Part shown: in pieces, positions 16,703 through 26,500 of the stretch
How the letters are laid out: each line of letters opens with the position of its first letter
How positions within the stretch are numbered: the stretch's first letter is position 1
DNA from: Streptomyces sp. NBC_00250
GTDB lineage: Bacteria > Actinomycetota > Actinomycetes > Streptomycetales > Streptomycetaceae
Direction of reading: 5' to 3'
NCBI RefSeq assembly: GCF_036192275.1
Contig: NZ_CP108088.1
Location: forward strand, 620,001-684,000
DNA: 64,000 nucleotides
Notes under the pieces: model-generated
Told to the model about the DNA's origin: nothing
Database searches by the model: none
The model's input: the letters and a program-made list of their open reading frames with translations, nothing else
Made by a program: the position numbers and the translations under genes

Positions 16703-18244
16703 TCACCAGTTGGGGTCCAGCACGAGGGGGACGTCTTCGGGGTCGACCATCCAGGCGTCGAACTCCTCAGGGGTGAGGTGGAGGGGGACACCCGCATGCT
16801 CGGCGGTGACAGCGGCCAGGGAGAACAGGGCGCGGGCGGGGTCGGTGCCGGTGAGGTGGTCGCGGACAGGGGTGAGCTCGGGCAGCACGGTGATGCCGGT
16901 GCGAGTGCTCGGGCCCAGTGAGGCGGATGCGGTGGCCAGCAGGCCGGTGGTCAGGGAGGCCGCGAGGAGTTCGTGTTCGAGAGAGTGCGTCCCGGCGCTG
17001 CGGGTGCCCCGGGCGATGACGACGGCCGCCTGCAGACCCTGGACGATGACGGTTCCGGCGGCCTGGCCCACGAGCCCGCCGACCAGCGCTCCGACGACGG
17101 GGACGGGGATCACGCTCTGGGCGACGGCGCCGCAGGCCCAGGTGAGGGAAGCGCGCAGGGCGGCCTCGCCGCTCCGCGCGGCGAACTCCTGGCCGTCGAT
17201 GCGCCCTTGCGCGAGCTGGAGGCCGGCTTCGGCGACGGCGAAGGCCGCCGTCGCGGTGGCGGTCGCGAGCTCGCCGCCGCCGAAGGCGGCAGGCAGACGA
17301 CCCGCGCGGCCCGCGGTGCGGACCAGCGAGCCAAGGCCCGCCAGGGAGCCCGAACGGGCTGCGTCGCGGGCCGCCGCCGCGGCCGCGGTGACGGCGGCCT
17401 GGGCGGCTGACGTCTCCCCGGCCCGGATACGCCCGAGCTGCGCGGCGGCCGTGACGGCGGCGGAGACCGCGGCGCCTGCCGCCGCCCCCGTGACGGCGGC
17501 CGCGGCGGCCTCCCGGCCCACCGTCCTGCGTACCTGGCCGCGCATCCACTTCTCGGGGTCGACGGCATGGCGGTGAGCGTCGGCCAGATCCACCGGCTTC
17601 GAGGCGATGTCGCCGTAGGCGATGGAATCGCCGAGGTGCGCGCGGGCGTCGGCGTAGTCGGCAAAGCCGAGCCCGTCCGGGTTCATGGCGAGGCGCCGCT
17701 CAAGGAGGCTGTCGACGGCGGCCAGTCTGTCCCCGGCCACCAGGCGCGTCATCCCCGTGTAGTGGCCGCGTCGAATCTGATATCCGGTGCCGTACACCGA
17801 ATCCATCAGCTTGGCCTGCACCTGACCGACCGTCTGTGTCCCCTCGACGAGCAGGATGTCGGCGGCGGCCGTGGAGGACCCTCCGGCCGCCCACTCCGTG
17901 ACCACCGCCCGCACGCCGGATCCCGCCCGGGCCGCGGCCTGATTGAACGAGAGCGCGTGCTCCACCTCGAAGAGATGGCCGGCCCGCTGGGCGTTGGCGA
18001 TGGCCCCGTAGCGCCGGGCGAGGCGCTGCACGGTCTCCCTGGTGTCCAACGTCTCCATCGTCGCGGCGGCGAACCCCCGGGTCGCCGAATCCGCCGCCCA
18101 CCACGCCACGGCGGCCCCGGCCCACCGTGTGGTGGGCGACGCGGTGGGCGGAACGGTCGGCGACGTGGTGAACGGCGCGGTGGGCGGGACTGTGAACGCC
18201 GCACGGTCGGCTCCCACGGACCCCTCCGTGGCGCTGTCGCTCAC
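16703..18244 (-). CDS. Unknown protein, candidate PD-(D/E)XK-like domain plus Ala/Gly-rich helical domain
   Basis: 513 aa, family not recognised. The N-terminal 40 residues are a Pro/Thr-rich linker. Residues ~80-190 (GHLFEVEHALSFNQAAA, AAADILLVEG, VGQVQAKLMDS) have the spacing of a PD-(D/E)XK nuclease-like core: Glu93, Asp129 and Gln143-x-Lys145. This assignment is my inference. Residues ~240-420 are extremely Ala/Gly-rich with hydrophobic stretches (VIPVPVVGALVGGLVGQAAGTVIVQGL), suggesting membrane or helical packing. The C-terminus has LTPEEFDAWMVDPEDVPLVLDPNW. It overlaps the upstream 308-aa gene by ATGA, so the two are coupled. Long repetitive Ala codons make frame errors possible, but the frame is continuous. 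Confidence 0.7.
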   Translation of the reverse strand: MSDSATEGSVGADRAAFTVPPTAPFTTSPTVPPTASPTTRWAGAAVAWWAADSATRGFAAATMETLDTRETVQRLARRYGAIANAQRAGHLFEVEHALSFNQAAARAGSGVRAVVTEWAAGGSSTAAADILLVEGTQTVGQVQAKLMDSVYGTGYQIRRGHYTGMTRLVAGDRLAAVDSLLERRLAMNPDGLGFADYADARAHLGDSIAYGDIASKPVDLADAHRHAVDPEKWMRGQVRRTVGREAAAAAVTGAAAGAAVSAAVTAAAQLGRIRAGETSAAQAAVTAAAAAARDAARSGSLAGLGSLVRTAGRAGRLPAAFGGGELATATATAAFAVAEAGLQLAQGRIDGQEFAARSGEAALRASLTWACGAVAQSVIPVPVVGALVGGLVGQAAGTVIVQGLQAAVVIARGTRSAGTHSLEHELLAASLTTGLLATASASLGPSTRTGITVLPELTPVRDHLTGTDPARALFSLAAVTAEHAGVPLHLTPEEFDAWMVDPEDVPLVLDPNW

Positions 18245-19167
18245 GCTGCCGCTTCCAGTGCCGCCAGCCGTACCCGGGCGTCGGCGACCACCCGGCCCGA
18301 GAGCTCGCTGACGCGGCCGTCCTCACCGGCCGGTGGCGCTCCCATCACCGCGACCGTGGCCACGGCGAGGTCGAACATCTCCTTCGTCAAGGCCCGTGCG
18401 CCGGGACCGTACGACGCGTAGTCGTCGCAGCGTTCCACCAGTTCGGCGAAGGCCGCCTGTCGGACCTGCATGGCCCGGCCCAGGTCGTTGAGGACCAGGC
18501 GGATCTCGCGGCTGCGTCGGAACACCGCCGACAGCTCCGTCCGGGCCTTCCTCAGCTCCCGGTCGGCCTCGGCCAGCCGACGGGCGAACGCCCGCTGTTC
18601 GTCCTTCGCCGCGCGGCCGCGCCACTCCAGCAGGACTCCCGCCGCGAGCAGCGCCGGGCCGGCCACCAGGGCGGTCATCACCAGCGTGCCCGCCGCGACA
18701 CCGCCGCCCCCGGCCGCCAGGGACCCTCCGCCCAGCCAGGCAAGGGTGGCGCTGGTGGCAGCCGCCCCGGAAAGCCCTGAAATCGCCGCACCCGTCGACG
18801 CCGTCGCGAAGGCCCCCACCGCCACGTACGTCACGGCCCCCACACCCGCGCCGGCGGCGGCGCCCCCGGCGAGCGAGGCCACCGCCGTGAGCGCCACGTG
18901 CTGCAGCTCGCGCAGTGCCACGTCCGATACCCCGGCATCGGCCGGGTCCACGGGCGCCAGCTCCGCCAGGTCCACCTGTTTGAGCCGCGCGAAGACCTGC
19001 TGGAAGGGAACCAGAGCCTCGTCGTAGGCAGTTCGGCGGCGCGCGTCCTGCGCCTCGCTCTCCTGCCGGATGTGTCGCTCCAGCTTCTTGCGCCGCTGCG
19101 TGAGCTTCTCGAACCGCTGCTTGTTCCTGTGTGCGATCCGTACCGCTCCGACCATGGCCACCGGCAT
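18241..19167 (-). CDS. Coiled-coil protein with central glycine-zipper membrane segment
   Basis: 308 aa, unknown function. Residues ~10-75 are a strongly charged coiled coil (RFEKLTQRRKKLERHIRQE). Residues ~95-180 form a Gly/Ala-rich zipper with the recurring bacterial motif STGAAISGLSGAAA followed by LAWLGGGSLAAGGGG, then hydrophobic LVMTALVAGPALLAAGVLL. A second coiled coil (FARRLAEADRELRKARTELSAVF) and a helical tail complete it. The start ATG 19167 has GGGGAGG upstream. It is the first gene of a coupled pair with the 513-aa candidate nuclease-like protein. The layout fits a membrane-inserting partner or pore; this is inference. Confidence 0.75.
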   Translation of the reverse strand: MPVAMVGAVRIAHRNKQRFEKLTQRRKKLERHIRQESEAQDARRRTAYDEALVPFQQVFARLKQVDLAELAPVDPADAGVSDVALRELQHVALTAVASLAGGAAAGAGVGAVTYVAVGAFATASTGAAISGLSGAAATSATLAWLGGGSLAAGGGGVAAGTLVMTALVAGPALLAAGVLLEWRGRAAKDEQRAFARRLAEADRELRKARTELSAVFRRSREIRLVLNDLGRAMQVRQAAFAELVERCDDYASYGPGARALTKEMFDLAVATVAVMGAPPAGEDGRVSELSGRVVADARVRLAALEAAA

Positions 19168-19333
19168 CTCGGGCCTCCCCTCCCCCAGGCACAGCCGACA
19201 AGGCGGCGCGCGCCCTCAAGTTACACAAACCGTGAGGGCATGCCACCCGATGAGCACAGCGTGAGAGGAATCGACACTTCCTGCGCGCTTACGGCGTGTT
19301 TGTGTCCGAGCCGCCGCCGAGCTGTCCGGAGCC

Positions 19334-19609
19334 TTGTACGTCGGGTACCTCTCCGATCCCGAAGAACCGTGCGCACGGGTCCGCTACGCCGCCGCACTCA
19401 CCCGGCTCGGCCCGCCGGCCGTGGATCCAGCCACCGGCCGTACGTACCTCCGGATCCTGACGACCCCGGAACAGGCCCTTGATCTCTTCGACTGGGGCCC
19501 GTCCGCGATCGAGCAGCTCGCCGCCGTCCGCCACGCCCGAGACCGCCTCGGCCTCCCCCACGCCCGGCGCGGGCCCGTCACCGAACTCAGCGGGCCCACC
19601 ACCTGGTGA
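19334..19609 (+). CDS. Small hypothetical protein, possibly a truncated gene remnant
   Basis: 91 aa from a TTG (YVGYLSDPEEPCARVRYAAAL...). Third-position G/C is high, so the frame looks protein-coding, but there is no good ribosome site: GGAG lies only two bases before the TTG. The frame is open back to 19265 without an ATG or GTG and includes a TTA codon, so it may be the 3' end of a decayed longer gene. No family recognised. It converges on the sigma-like/CAP gene with 33 bp between stops. Confidence 0.45.
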   Translation: MYVGYLSDPEEPCARVRYAAALTRLGPPAVDPATGRTYLRILTTPEQALDLFDWGPSAIEQLAAVRHARDRLGLPHARRGPVTELSGPTTW

Positions 19610-19642
19610 CCGGGGCCGGGTCCGGGCGTGGGGGCGGCAGGG

Positions 19643-21577
<1,935 letters not shown>

Positions 21578-21751
21578 GCCGACCGTCCCGTCCGTTGGAG
21601 ATGTTTACGCCTGGGAGAGCCTGGGGCGCGCCGTCGATAACGGAAAGCCGGGGGACGGAGAAAGTGATGTGGGTCACTCATGTCGACGGCCACCGGTTCC
21701 GGGCGCCGAGCGTGGCCGGGAGGCCGTGGTCGTCGGCCGCGTACCGCCGGG

Positions 21752-22132
21752 TCAATGACCTTCCAGCTCGGCCGCCAGGTCCGCGTCGCACATGCCGGGA
21801 AGTGCGTAGCCTTCGCTCTCGTCCCAGGGGACGTCGAGGTCGTCCAGGTGCACGTGCCATGTCGCTCCCGGCAGGGCACGGTGCAACTCGGTCACGGAGT
21901 CCAGGACATGGACGATCACCGGCAGGAGCCGCCCGAGGTCGAGCGGCATCTTCGTGGACCCGGCCACGATCTCGTCCGGCGGAGTGCGATCGCCGCTGTA
22001 CAGGCAGAGGCTTTCCTGGTCCCGATAGGGGAAGGACGACTCGTGGGCGGCGACGATGCGCGCGACGGCGGCGGACTCGACAGCCGTCAGCGGCGTCGTC
22101 CGGCGGGCGGAGTAGTAGAGGGAGACGCTCAT
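21752..22132 (-). CDS. Hypothetical protein, 126 aa
   Basis: Family not recognised. A soluble, mixed-composition protein (SVSLYYSARRTTPLTAVESAAV ...) with an acidic C-terminal third containing WHVHLDDLDVPWDESEGYALPGM. No membrane segment or metal motif beyond scattered His/Asp. Upstream on its strand TAGGCT lies six bases before the ATG, so it is probably leaderless. It diverges from the padR gene across 68 bp. Third-position G/C is high. Confidence 0.7.
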   Translation of the reverse strand: MSVSLYYSARRTTPLTAVESAAVARIVAAHESSFPYRDQESLCLYSGDRTPPDEIVAGSTKMPLDLGRLLPVIVHVLDSVTELHRALPGATWHVHLDDLDVPWDESEGYALPGMCDADLAAELEGH

Positions 22133-22185
22133 GGGCCGAGCCTAGGGAAGGGGTACGACAACCACGAGTCTCTTGCGGCGCAAGG

Positions 22186-22198
22186 TAGTCCCTGACTA
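22186..22198 (+). promoter_or_regulatory. Inverted repeat TAGTC-CCT-GACTA at the padR start
   Basis: A perfect 5-bp-arm palindrome ends two bases before ATG 22201, in the place of the core promoter. PadR proteins usually repress their own operon, so this is a plausible autoregulatory operator. Confidence 0.45.
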
Positions 22199-22200
22199 TC

Positions 22201-22635
22201 ATGCACCGCATGACAAAGGAGCTGTCGACGGCCGGTGACCAACGGCGCAGCCAGCTTCTGCGCGGTGTGCTCGACCTGTGCCTGCTGTCCTTGATCGCCG
22301 AACGGCCGCGTTACGGCTACGAGTTCGTGGAAGCGCTCACGGCGAGCGGGCTTGAACTGGTGAGCGAGGGAAGCATCTATCCCCTCCTGGCCAGGATGGA
22401 GCGCGCGGGACTCGTGGAATCGTTCCGCGCCCCGTCGTCCAGTGGCGGGGCGCCGCGCAAGTACTACCGGCTGTCCGGGGCCGGACGGGCCGAACTGGAC
22501 CACGGGCGGGCCGTGTGGCGGGGGTTCACCACCCAGGCCGACCGGATTCTCGTCGGCGCGGCCGGAACGAAGCAGCCCACCGAGACGATCGAGACGACCG
22601 AGACCGAACGACCCACGGGGGAACCGACACCATGA
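22201..22635 (+). CDS. PadR-family transcriptional regulator
   Basis: 144 aa. The PadR winged helix is clear: LLRGVLDLCLLSLIAERPRYGYEFVEAL, SEGSIYPLLARMERAGLVESF, GAPRKYYRLSGAGRAEL. An unstructured tail rich in Glu/Thr follows (ETIETTETERPT). The start could be 22201 or ATG 22210; neither has a ribosome site, so a leaderless mRNA from the overlapping promoter is likely. The stop overlaps the next start as ATGA, the common arrangement of a PadR repressor with a membrane protein it controls. The inducer is unknown. Confidence 0.9.
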   Translation: MHRMTKELSTAGDQRRSQLLRGVLDLCLLSLIAERPRYGYEFVEALTASGLELVSEGSIYPLLARMERAGLVESFRAPSSSGGAPRKYYRLSGAGRAELDHGRAVWRGFTTQADRILVGAAGTKQPTETIETTETERPTGEPTP

Positions 22636-23189
22636 CGAACGAGCGCGTGCTCGCGGTCTGCCGCAGCAACTGGGAGTACCGGGGCATCGACGACGCATCC
22701 GTCCGGGAGATGCTCGCCGAGCTCACCGCCCATCTGGAGGACGCCGCGGCGGCCGGCCGCACCCCCCAGGAGGTCGTCGGCCGCGACGTCAAGGCCTTCG
22801 CCGCGTCCTGGGCCAGGGCGCGGATGCCGCTGCACCGGCGCGTGCTGAGGATGGCGGCGCTGGTTCCCCTGGTCGTGGGCGGGCTGCTGCTGATGTCGCA
22901 CCTCGTCCACCGGACGACGGTCGTGGACATCGACGCCGGGCGGCTGGCCTTCTGGCTGAGCATCGGCGTCGCCACCGTGGTCCTCGAACTGCGCCGAGGC
23001 ACCCTCGGCTTCGGCAAGGGCTGGATCGTGGCGCTCGTCGTCGGACTGCCGGTCATGTTCCTCACGAAGAAGCTGGTCGGCGAGGAGACGCTGTTCCTGC
23101 TCCCGTTGTGGGGCACCGCCCTGCTGACCCTGCCGGGCATCGCGTACCTCGTCGCCGAACGGCGCGGGCCCCGGCCGACGGAGTCCTGA
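22632..23189 (+). CDS. Membrane protein, PadR-operon partner
   Basis: 185 aa. The cytoplasmic N-terminal ~75 residues (VLAVCRSNWEYRGIDDASVREMLAELTAHLEDAAAAG) resemble the helical N-domain of DUF1700/HAAS-type PadR partners. About four membrane spans follow (LVPLVVGGLLLMSHLV, FWLSIGVATVVLEL, WIVALVVGLPVMFL, FLLPLWGTALLTLPGIAYLV). Translationally coupled to padR through ATGA. It may sense envelope conditions or antagonise the regulator; function is inferred from context. Confidence 0.82.
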   Translation: MTNERVLAVCRSNWEYRGIDDASVREMLAELTAHLEDAAAAGRTPQEVVGRDVKAFAASWARARMPLHRRVLRMAALVPLVVGGLLLMSHLVHRTTVVDIDAGRLAFWLSIGVATVVLELRRGTLGFGKGWIVALVVGLPVMFLTKKLVGEETLFLLPLWGTALLTLPGIAYLVAERRGPRPTES

Positions 23190-23654
23190 AGCCGGGGAGA
23201 CAAGCACCGGCGAGTACCACGAGCACGGCGAGCACGGCGGGCGGGCCGGTGCGGGACGTCCCGCACCGGCCCGTCCGCCGTCGCGCAGCACCTGAACGCC
23301 CACCGCACCCGCCACGGGCCGGCCGATCCGGCGCTGATCGCCGCGCGGCCCGCCCAGGGCGGCAACGCCGTACACGGCGACTTCGGACGGGTACCCGGCC
23401 CCCGTCCGCAACGGGGTCGACCACCCGGGCTTCGGGACCGCCTCAGGGCCCACAGGACTCTCCCCGGGCCCACGAACCGCGTCCGCGTTCAGCGCCGACG
23501 CGATCCCCGCCCCTCCGTTCCTCATGCCCGCCACGAACGGCCTCGCGCCGCCGGGCCGGCGACGGGCCTCACCCGCGCGGCCCCGCAGGGATGCCCGCCG
23601 GGCTCGGAGCGTGAACGCTGGGGGGACGGACCGGGCTGAGAGGCGGGACACGGG
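23190..23654. other. 465-base stretch with no supported gene
   Basis: GC-rich sequence between the PadR-partner stop and the lipid kinase. All frames here are short or have poor codon bias and no ribosome site. One plus-strand frame reads ALIAARPAQGGNAVHGDFGRV, which looks protein-like, so a decayed gene fragment is possible. Near the start is a short direct repeat (GAGCACGGCGAGCACGGCG). Confidence 0.5.
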
Positions 23655-25178
23655 ATGGGCCAGGACGGCAGGGGTGAGACGCGGACGACGGGCTCCGGCG
23701 CGGATGCCGGCGCGCGGCTCCTCGCACGTCTGGCCGTGCTGGCGGCGATCGGCTCCCTGGTCGTGCTGGTGCTCGCGATCGGCGACGGCGGCCTCGTGGT
23801 CGTCGGGGCCGGACTGCTCGGGCTCGTCGTCTGTGCCGCGGGTGTGTGGTGGTTCCTGGCGCACCGCGGTGTGGTCCGCCTGTTCGGGGCCCTCGTCGCC
23901 ATCGCCGCGCCGGTCGGCGTCGTGGTGCTCTTCGCGCGGGACGGTCTGTGGCAGACGGCGCTGGTGCTGGTCCTGTGCTGGGGCCTGGCGGCGGCCTTCG
24001 CCCGGGCCGCGCTGCGCAGGGCGCGTCCCCGACGGTCCAAACGGGCGATCGCCAGCACCCGACCCCAGCGGCCGTTCCTCATCATGAACCCGAAGTCGGG
24101 GGGCGGGAAGGTCGGCCGCTTCGAGCTGGTCGACCGGGCCGAGGCGCTGGGCGCCCGGGTGTTCGTACTCGATCCGTCCGCCCCCGCCGACGTCGCCGAG
24201 CTCGCTCGCGAGGCGGTGGCCGAGGGAGCGGACCTGCTCGGCGTCGCCGGTGGCGACGGCACCCAGGCCCTGGTCGCGGCGATCGCCGCCGAGCACGACC
24301 TGCCGTTCCTCGTCATCTCGGCCGGCACCCGCAACCACTTCGCCATGGACCTCGGGCTCGACCGGTCCGACCCGGCGCGCTGCCTCGACGCGCTGACGGA
24401 CGGCGAGGAGCTCCGGATCGACCTCGGTGACGTCGCGGGCCGGGCCTTCGTCAACACCGTGTCCTTCGGCGTCTACGCCGATGTCGTACAGCGCCCCGAG
24501 TACCGCGACGCCAAGGCGGGCACGGCCCTGACCCTCATGCCGGACCTGCTCGTCGGCGAAGGGATGCGGAGGCTCGACGTGCGGATCGACGGTACGCCGC
24601 TGATGTCCCAGCAGGCGCTCCTGGTCAGCAACAACGCGTACACCTCGCCCGACGTGCTGAGCGGAGGCGCTCGCCGGCCCAGTCTCGACGACGGCGAGCT
24701 GGGTGTGCTGGGGATCCGGGTGGAGGGCGCTGCGGAGGCCGCGGATCTCGCCGTGCGCGGCTCGCAGTCCACCGGCCTGACCGTGACGACCGCCCGACGG
24801 GTCGAGGTGACCTCCTCCGCCACGCACCGACCCGACCCGGACGAACCCGGCCCGGACGCCTCCGCCACGGACGGATCCGAAACGGACCACGCCGTCACGA
24901 ACGCCCCCGATGCGGACGACTCCGGTACGGATGAGTCCGGTACGGATGAGTCCGGTACGCACGACTCCGGTACGCACGAGATCCCCGTGGCGGTGGACGG
25001 CGAGGCGCTGCGCCTGCCCACGCCCGTCGTGTGCACCCTGCGCCCGGGGGCCCTGCGGGTCCTGGTGCCACGTGACCGTCCCGGCGTCGTGGTCCCCGCA
25101 CCGCCCGTGGACTGGCGACGCCTCCTCGACCTCGCCTTCGGCCGTTCCGGACACAGCTCCGCGGTACATCGCAGCTGA
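23655..25178 (+). CDS. Diacylglycerol kinase-family lipid kinase with membrane N-terminus and repeat insertion
   Basis: 507 aa. The first ~120 residues carry about four membrane spans (LAVLAAIGSLVVLVLAI, LLGLVVCAAGVWWFL, LVAIAAPVGVVVLF, ALVLVLCWGLAAAFA). The kinase catalytic region follows: FLIMNPKSGGGKVGRF, GVAGGDGTQALVAAIA (GGDGT nucleotide motif), ISAGTRNHFAMDLGL, and the later DDGELGVLGIRV. It would phosphorylate a lipid such as diacylglycerol at the membrane. Between two strands of the C-terminal domain there is an acidic low-complexity insert (about residues 393-440) with four (D/E)SGT(D/H) repeats, after which the fold resumes (IPVAVDGEALRLPTPV). Start ATG 23655. It stands alone and converges on the oxidoreductase gene. 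Confidence 0.87.
   Translation: MGQDGRGETRTTGSGADAGARLLARLAVLAAIGSLVVLVLAIGDGGLVVVGAGLLGLVVCAAGVWWFLAHRGVVRLFGALVAIAAPVGVVVLFARDGLWQTALVLVLCWGLAAAFARAALRRARPRRSKRAIASTRPQRPFLIMNPKSGGGKVGRFELVDRAEALGARVFVLDPSAPADVAELAREAVAEGADLLGVAGGDGTQALVAAIAAEHDLPFLVISAGTRNHFAMDLGLDRSDPARCLDALTDGEELRIDLGDVAGRAFVNTVSFGVYADVVQRPEYRDAKAGTALTLMPDLLVGEGMRRLDVRIDGTPLMSQQALLVSNNAYTSPDVLSGGARRPSLDDGELGVLGIRVEGAAEAADLAVRGSQSTGLTVTTARRVEVTSSATHRPDPDEPGPDASATDGSETDHAVTNAPDADDSGTDESGTDESGTHDSGTHEIPVAVDGEALRLPTPVVCTLRPGALRVLVPRDRPGVVVPAPPVDWRRLLDLAFGRSGHSSAVHRS
24918..24977 (+). repeat. 15-bp tandem repeat, four copies, inside lipid kinase gene
   Basis: Unit GAsTCCGGTACGsAy in frame, coding (D/E)-S-G-T-(D/H). The copies differ only at the third-position or Asp/His bases. 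It lengthens an acidic insert in the kinase C-terminal domain. Confidence 0.85.
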
Positions 25179-25269
25179 TCCAGCACTGCTTCTCGGACCG
25201 TCACCATGTCGAGGTCGAACCCATGTTCGCCTCTGGAGCATCGTGGCCGAGGACGGCTGCACCACGATG

Positions 25270-26454
25270 TCAGCGGCTCTGGCCGCGGGCGAAGTACGCG
25301 ATCAGTTCGGGGTCGAGGGCCGGGACCGCTCGGGGCGCGCCTCCCGTACGCAGGGACTCGGTCGCTCGGACACCGGCCGCCACGGACATCCTGGCGGCCA
25401 CCGGTGAGGTGTCGGTGCGGCCGCCGTCGCGGGCGAATCGGACGAACTCGTCGACGAGGAGGGGGTCCGCGCCGCCGTGCCCGGCGTTGTCCTCCGCCGC
25501 CGGTACGGGATACTCGGCGTCCGGCTCCTCCCGGTAGCCCGAACGGCGGGAGTTCCACACCCGGACCGCCCCGCCCGGACCGTCCCCGAAGTTCTCCAGC
25601 CGCCCCGCATCACCGATGACCGTGTAGTTGCGCCAGTAGTCGGGGGTGAAGTGGCACTGCTGGTAGGCGGCGAGGACGCCGTTGTCCAGGCGCATGTTGA
25701 CCAGGGACACGTCCTCGACGTCGATCACCGGGTTGAGGCCGCGCTGGGTGTGCGGCGGCCAGTGGCCGTCCTTCGTGTACCAGTCGTCGGGCTTGGGTTC
25801 GCCGGGGGCCCGGCGGTGCGGGTTGTCGCCGTAGACCATGAGGTCGCCCAGCGCCTGCACCTGCTCCGCGTACCCGCCGGCGAGCCAGTGGAGGACGTCG
25901 ATGTCGTGGGCGGCCTTCTGGAGCAGCAGCCCGTTCGTGTACCGCCGTTCGGCGTGCCAGTCCTTGAAGTACCAGTCACCGCCGTAGCCGACGAAGTGAC
26001 GGACCCAGATCGTCTTGACCGTGCCGATCTCGCCGCGTTCGATGACGTCCCGCATCAGCCGGACCACGGGCATGTGGCGCATGTTGTGTCCGACGTAGAG
26101 GCGGGTGCCCGTCTCGTGGGCGGTGCGCAGAATGGCGTCGCAGCTCTCGATGTCGACGGCGAGGGGCTTCTCGACGAAGACGGGCTTGCCCGCCTTCAGC
26201 GCTTCGCAGGCCAGGTCGGCGTGGGTGTGGTCGGGGGTGAGGACGAGGACGGCGTCGATGTCGGGGTCCTCGACGATGTCGCGGTGGTCGGTGGAGATCC
26301 GCGCGCCGGGGAAGGCCGTGGCCGCCTCCGCCCGGGCCCGTGCGTCGTGCTCCGCGAGGGCGGTGACCCGTGAGCCGGCGCCGGGGCGGTGGGCCGTACG
26401 GGCGAGTGAGCCGCGCAGTCCGTAGCCGAGGACACCGAGGCGGAGGTCGGTCAT
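25270..26454 (-). CDS. Gfo/Idh/MocA-family oxidoreductase
   Basis: 394-aa NAD(P)-dependent sugar oxidoreductase. The Rossmann start LRLGVLGYGLRGSLAR, VLVLTPDHTHADLACEAL, and the family signature PVFVEKPLAVD (EKP lysine) are present. HDIDVLHWLAGG supplies the usual active-site His region. It is the last gene of the minus-strand operon of ABC importer, peptidase and beta-helix protein, 46 bp after the latter, and ends convergent to the lipid kinase. Likely role: oxidation or reduction of a sugar released by the secreted enzymes. The substrate is unknown. Confidence 0.92.
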   Translation of the reverse strand: MTDLRLGVLGYGLRGSLARTAHRPGAGSRVTALAEHDARARAEAATAFPGARISTDHRDIVEDPDIDAVLVLTPDHTHADLACEALKAGKPVFVEKPLAVDIESCDAILRTAHETGTRLYVGHNMRHMPVVRLMRDVIERGEIGTVKTIWVRHFVGYGGDWYFKDWHAERRYTNGLLLQKAAHDIDVLHWLAGGYAEQVQALGDLMVYGDNPHRRAPGEPKPDDWYTKDGHWPPHTQRGLNPVIDVEDVSLVNMRLDNGVLAAYQQCHFTPDYWRNYTVIGDAGRLENFGDGPGGAVRVWNSRRSGYREEPDAEYPVPAAEDNAGHGGADPLLVDEFVRFARDGGRTDTSPVAARMSVAAGVRATESLRTGGAPRAVPALDPELIAYFARGQSR

Positions 26455-26500
26455 GGTCGTTCCTTCCGGGCCGGGAGGCAGCCTGTGGGTCGGTCGCGCG

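Noticed and set aside
22464..25265. A 933-codon minus-strand open frame under padR and the lipid kinase
   Set aside because: Shadow of well-supported plus-strand genes; composition is unlike real proteins and it has no motif.
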